From a virus, in the IMG/VR virus record IMGVR_UViG_3300034101_003366, positions 1 to 26,779 of that record: DNA of 26,779 nt; one strand, given 5' to 3'. The translations under genes were made by a program, and so were the position numbers. Position 1 is the stretch's first letter; every line of letters begins with the position of its first letter. Below are positions 24,404 to 26,779 of this stretch, piece by piece. Under the pieces are notes generated by a model. That model did no database searches and was not told the DNA's origin. It saw only the letters and a program-made list of their open reading frames with translations.

Positions 24404-25504
24404 ATGTTTGATGCTATCAAGCCATTAATCGACAGTGGTATCATTAACGAAGACACCAAGCAAGCTATCAGCGAAGCTTGGGAATCTAAGTTAAATGAAG
24501 CACGTGAACAACTTCGCGCAGAAATTCGCGAAGAGTTTGCCAACCGCTATGAACACGACAAAGGTGTAATGGTCGAAGCTCTAGACAAAATGGTCACAGA
24601 AAGTCTACAGTCAGAAATTCGTGAGTTTGCAGAAGAAAAAGAGCAACTAGCGGCTGATCGTGTACGTTTTAACAAACGTATGCAAGAAAGTGCTGGAAAA
24701 TTTGATCAATTCTTAGTTGGAAAACTAGCAGAAGAAATCAAAGAATTGCGTAGTGATCGCAAAGTTCAAAAAGAAAGTGTAAGCCGTCTTGAGAAATTTG
24801 TTATCCGTGCTCTTGCAGAAGAAATTCAAGAATTTGCTAAAGATAAACAAGATGTAGTTGAAACAAAAGTTAAGTTAGTTCGTGAAGCAAAAACCAAGCT
24901 TGACCAATTACAGAAATCTTTTGTTGCAAAATCTGCTGCTCTTGTACAAGAATCTGTGGCTAACAAGCTAGAGTCAGAATTGACTCAACTAAAAGAAGAC
25001 ATCCAAACTGCTCGCGAGAACAATTTTGGTCGTCGACTATTCGAAGCTTTTGCCAGCGAATTTGCGATTACTCATTTAAATGAGAATCAACAAATCGCTA
25101 AACTATCAAAAGCATTAGAACAAAAAGAAGCAATGATTGCAGAAGCTAAAAAGGCTGCTGCTGAAAAATCTGCTTTAGTTGAATCAAAAGACCGAGAAAT
25201 CCGTATCATTAAAGAATCTCAAGAACGACAAAAAGTAATGAGCGATTTAATGAAACCATTGAATAAAGAGAAGCAGGCTGTTATGAGCCAACTTCTTGAA
25301 ACAGTGCAGACTGATAAATTGCAATCTGCATATGAAAAGTATCTACCCGCAGTTCTAAATAACTCTGCTGCACCAAAAGCTGAAAAAGCTCAAGTGTTAG
25401 TTGAGTCCAGAGTAGAAGTGACAGGAGATAAATCTGCTAAGGTCGCCGTTGAATTTGATCATAATAATGTGATCGAAATTAAACGTTTAGCAGGGCTTAA
25501 GTAA
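24404..25504 (+). CDS. 22: Prohead core scaffold protein gp22
   Basis: 366 residues; T4 gp22 has 269. Almost entirely charged alpha helix with heptad character from about residue 15 to 310 (AREQLRAEIREEFANRYEHD; EIREFAEEKEQLAADRVRF; RLEKFVIRALAEEIQEFA). A short hydrophobic N-terminus (MFDAIKPLIDSGIINED) and a C-terminal domain ending in VEFDHNNVIEIKRLAGLK frame it. The scaffold organises gp23 assembly and is then cut by gp21; several L/I-x-E sites are visible. AAAGGAA lies upstream of the ATG. Position between gp21 and gp23 and composition make the call firm. Confidence 0.88.
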   Translation: MFDAIKPLIDSGIINEDTKQAISEAWESKLNEAREQLRAEIREEFANRYEHDKGVMVEALDKMVTESLQSEIREFAEEKEQLAADRVRFNKRMQESAGKFDQFLVGKLAEEIKELRSDRKVQKESVSRLEKFVIRALAEEIQEFAKDKQDVVETKVKLVREAKTKLDQLQKSFVAKSAALVQESVANKLESELTQLKEDIQTARENNFGRRLFEAFASEFAITHLNENQQIAKLSKALEQKEAMIAEAKKAAAEKSALVESKDREIRIIKESQERQKVMSDLMKPLNKEKQAVMSQLLETVQTDKLQSAYEKYLPAVLNNSAAPKAEKAQVLVESRVEVTGDKSAKVAVEFDHNNVIEIKRLAGLK

Positions 25505-25526
25505 ACCCTAATAAGGAAAGAAAAAA

Positions 25527-26711
25527 ATGACACAAGCACTATTAGAAGGCCGTTGGGGCGAAACAAAAGACGCCCTGCTAGAAGGTCTTAACGGTTCACG
25601 TAGAACCACCATGGGTGTTATCCTTGAGAACACCCGTAAACACTTAGCTGAAGCTGCAACAGCTGGGGCAACAAGCGCAGGTAACGTAGCTACACTTAAC
25701 CGTGTTATTCTACCAGTTATCCGTCGTGTAATGCCTACAGTTATTGCTAACGAAATCGTTGGTGTTCAGCCAATGACTGGACCTGTTGCACAGATCCACA
25801 CATTACGTGTTCGTTATGCTGAAACAACCAATGTAACTGCACCAAGTCCATTCGACACAGGTACAACAGCAGGTGATGAAGCTCTAAGTCCATTTAAGAT
25901 TGCTACAGCATATTCTGGTTCTTTGACAACCGGTCGTGCTTCTAGTACATCTTCGTTAGAAGGTCAACCAGGCCGTAAGATCAACGTACAGATCTTAAAA
26001 CAAGTTGTTGAAGCCAAAACTCGTAAGTTAAGCGCTCGCTGGACTTTTGAGGCTGCACAAGATGCACAATCTATGCACGGCCTAGACATTGAAGCAGAAA
26101 TCATGGCTGCTCTAGCACAAGAAATTACCGTTGAGATTGACCAAGAAGTTCTTGGTTCTCTACGTGCTCTTTCTGCTACAGACTTCGCTTATGACCAAGC
26201 TGCTGTATCTGGTACTGCTACATTCGTTGGTGACGAACACGCTGCTTTAGCTGTTCTAATCAATCGTGCAGCTAACTTGATCGCTCAGCGTACACGTCGT
26301 GGCGCTGGTAACTGGGCAGTCGTTAGCCCAGCTGCATTGACTGTTCTACAGTCTGCAACAACCAGTGCCTTCGCTCGTACAACAGAAGGTACATTTGAAG
26401 CTCCAACAAATACAAAGTTTGTTGGTACACTAAACGGAGCAATGCGTATTTACGTAGACAGCTATGCTAGCGATAGCACAGCCGTTCTAGTTGGATACAA
26501 AGGTTCTTCAGAGGCTGATGCCGCAGCATTCTACTGCCCATACATTCCTCTAATGAGCTCTGGCGTTGTTCTAGATCCAACAACATTCGAACCAGTCGTA
26601 GGCTTTATGACTCGTTACGGATATGTTGAGTTAACAAACACAGCATCGTCTCTAGGCAATGCTGGTGATTACCTAAGCGAAATTAGCGTAGCTAACCTAT
26701 CGTTCCAGTAA
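25527..26711 (+). CDS. 23: Major capsid protein gp23
   Basis: 394 residues, well under T4's 521. Family landmarks: LPVIRRVMPTVIANEIVGVQ then PMTGPVAQIHTLRVRYAET near 65-105, RKLSARWTFEAAQDAQSMHG, TRRGAGNWAVVSPAAL and VGFMTRYGYVELTN at the end. The fold is HK97-type. N-terminal L/I-x-E sites at 5-7, 17-19, 32-34 and 40-42 (HLAE-AATAG) could be gp21 cleavage points, giving a propeptide of about 42 residues (65 in T4). Codons are more GC-rich and even than in neighbouring genes, as expected for a highly expressed protein. AAGGAAAG precedes the ATG and a strong terminator follows. Confidence 0.95.
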   Translation: MTQALLEGRWGETKDALLEGLNGSRRTTMGVILENTRKHLAEAATAGATSAGNVATLNRVILPVIRRVMPTVIANEIVGVQPMTGPVAQIHTLRVRYAETTNVTAPSPFDTGTTAGDEALSPFKIATAYSGSLTTGRASSTSSLEGQPGRKINVQILKQVVEAKTRKLSARWTFEAAQDAQSMHGLDIEAEIMAALAQEITVEIDQEVLGSLRALSATDFAYDQAAVSGTATFVGDEHAALAVLINRAANLIAQRTRRGAGNWAVVSPAALTVLQSATTSAFARTTEGTFEAPTNTKFVGTLNGAMRIYVDSYASDSTAVLVGYKGSSEADAAAFYCPYIPLMSSGVVLDPTTFEPVVGFMTRYGYVELTNTASSLGNAGDYLSEISVANLSFQ

Positions 26712-26748
26712 TCAAGAGTTTACTTACCACTCGGGATGGGAAGACACT

Positions 26749-26771
26749 AAAGGGCCGCAAGGCCCTTTTTT
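26749..26771 (+). terminator. Intrinsic terminator after gp23
   Basis: AAAGGGCC-GCAA-GGCCCTTT stem with a GCAA (GNRA) loop, followed by a run of Ts to 26771. It lies 37 bases after the capsid stop codon. This is the clearest terminator in the window and probably ends the head-gene transcripts. Confidence 0.93.
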
Positions 26772-26779
26772 GTTGGTTA

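Overview
The window is a piece of a T4-like (Straboviridae/cyanophage-type) contractile-tailed phage genome. The main evidence is a set of T4-family proteins recognised by sequence: baseplate wedge gp6, gp25 and gp53, a gp5-type spike, late sigma factor gp55, recombination nuclease gp47/gp46, baseplate hub gp26, portal gp20, prohead protease gp21, core/scaffold protein gp22 and major capsid protein gp23. The DNA is AT-rich and tightly packed. The protein style (short 394-residue gp23, acidic prohead core protein with a KARELFH/VEKSR N-terminus, a gp48/54-like tube cap, host-like metabolic genes) is closest to marine or freshwater T4-like phages of cyanobacteria and alphaproteobacteria. The host cannot be named from the window.

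Layout. (1) 1-7696, minus strand: a baseplate operon reading gp48/54-like cap, gp53-like wedge, a 929-residue hub candidate, a gp5-like spike with a C-terminal muramidase-like domain, gp25, and gp6 (which runs off the left edge). (2) 7697-7807: a divergent control region with a late-type motif on the minus strand and a near-consensus sigma70 promoter on the plus strand. (3) 7808-12377, plus: gp55, an SGNH-hydrolase-like protein, gp47 and gp46. (4) 12399-17008, plus: an accessory cassette with two radical SAM proteins, a small unknown protein, a small membrane protein, a short-chain dehydrogenase-like protein and a GIY-YIG-type nuclease. (5) 17009-17435: a 427-base gene-free stretch, richer in GC than its surroundings and full of helices, two possible pseudoknots and a terminator-like end. 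I read it as a structured non-coding RNA of unknown family. (6) 17436-18502, minus: gp26 and a small partner. (7) 18561-26711, plus: tape-measure candidate, portal, a small protein, acidic core protein, gp21, gp22 and gp23, closed by a strong intrinsic terminator at 26749-26771.

How it works together. The sigma70 promoter would let host polymerase transcribe gp55 (and perhaps gp47/gp46) early. gp55 would then direct polymerase to TAAATA-type late promoters, copies of which lie in the gaps before gp6, the tube-cap gene, the tape measure, the portal and the acidic core protein. gp47/gp46 supplies recombination-dependent replication. The right-hand cluster builds and matures the prohead, and the two minus-strand clusters build the baseplate.

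The most interesting parts are the unidentified RNA at 17009-17333 and the radical-SAM/SDR/membrane cassette before it. Neither is explained by the T4 core programme.
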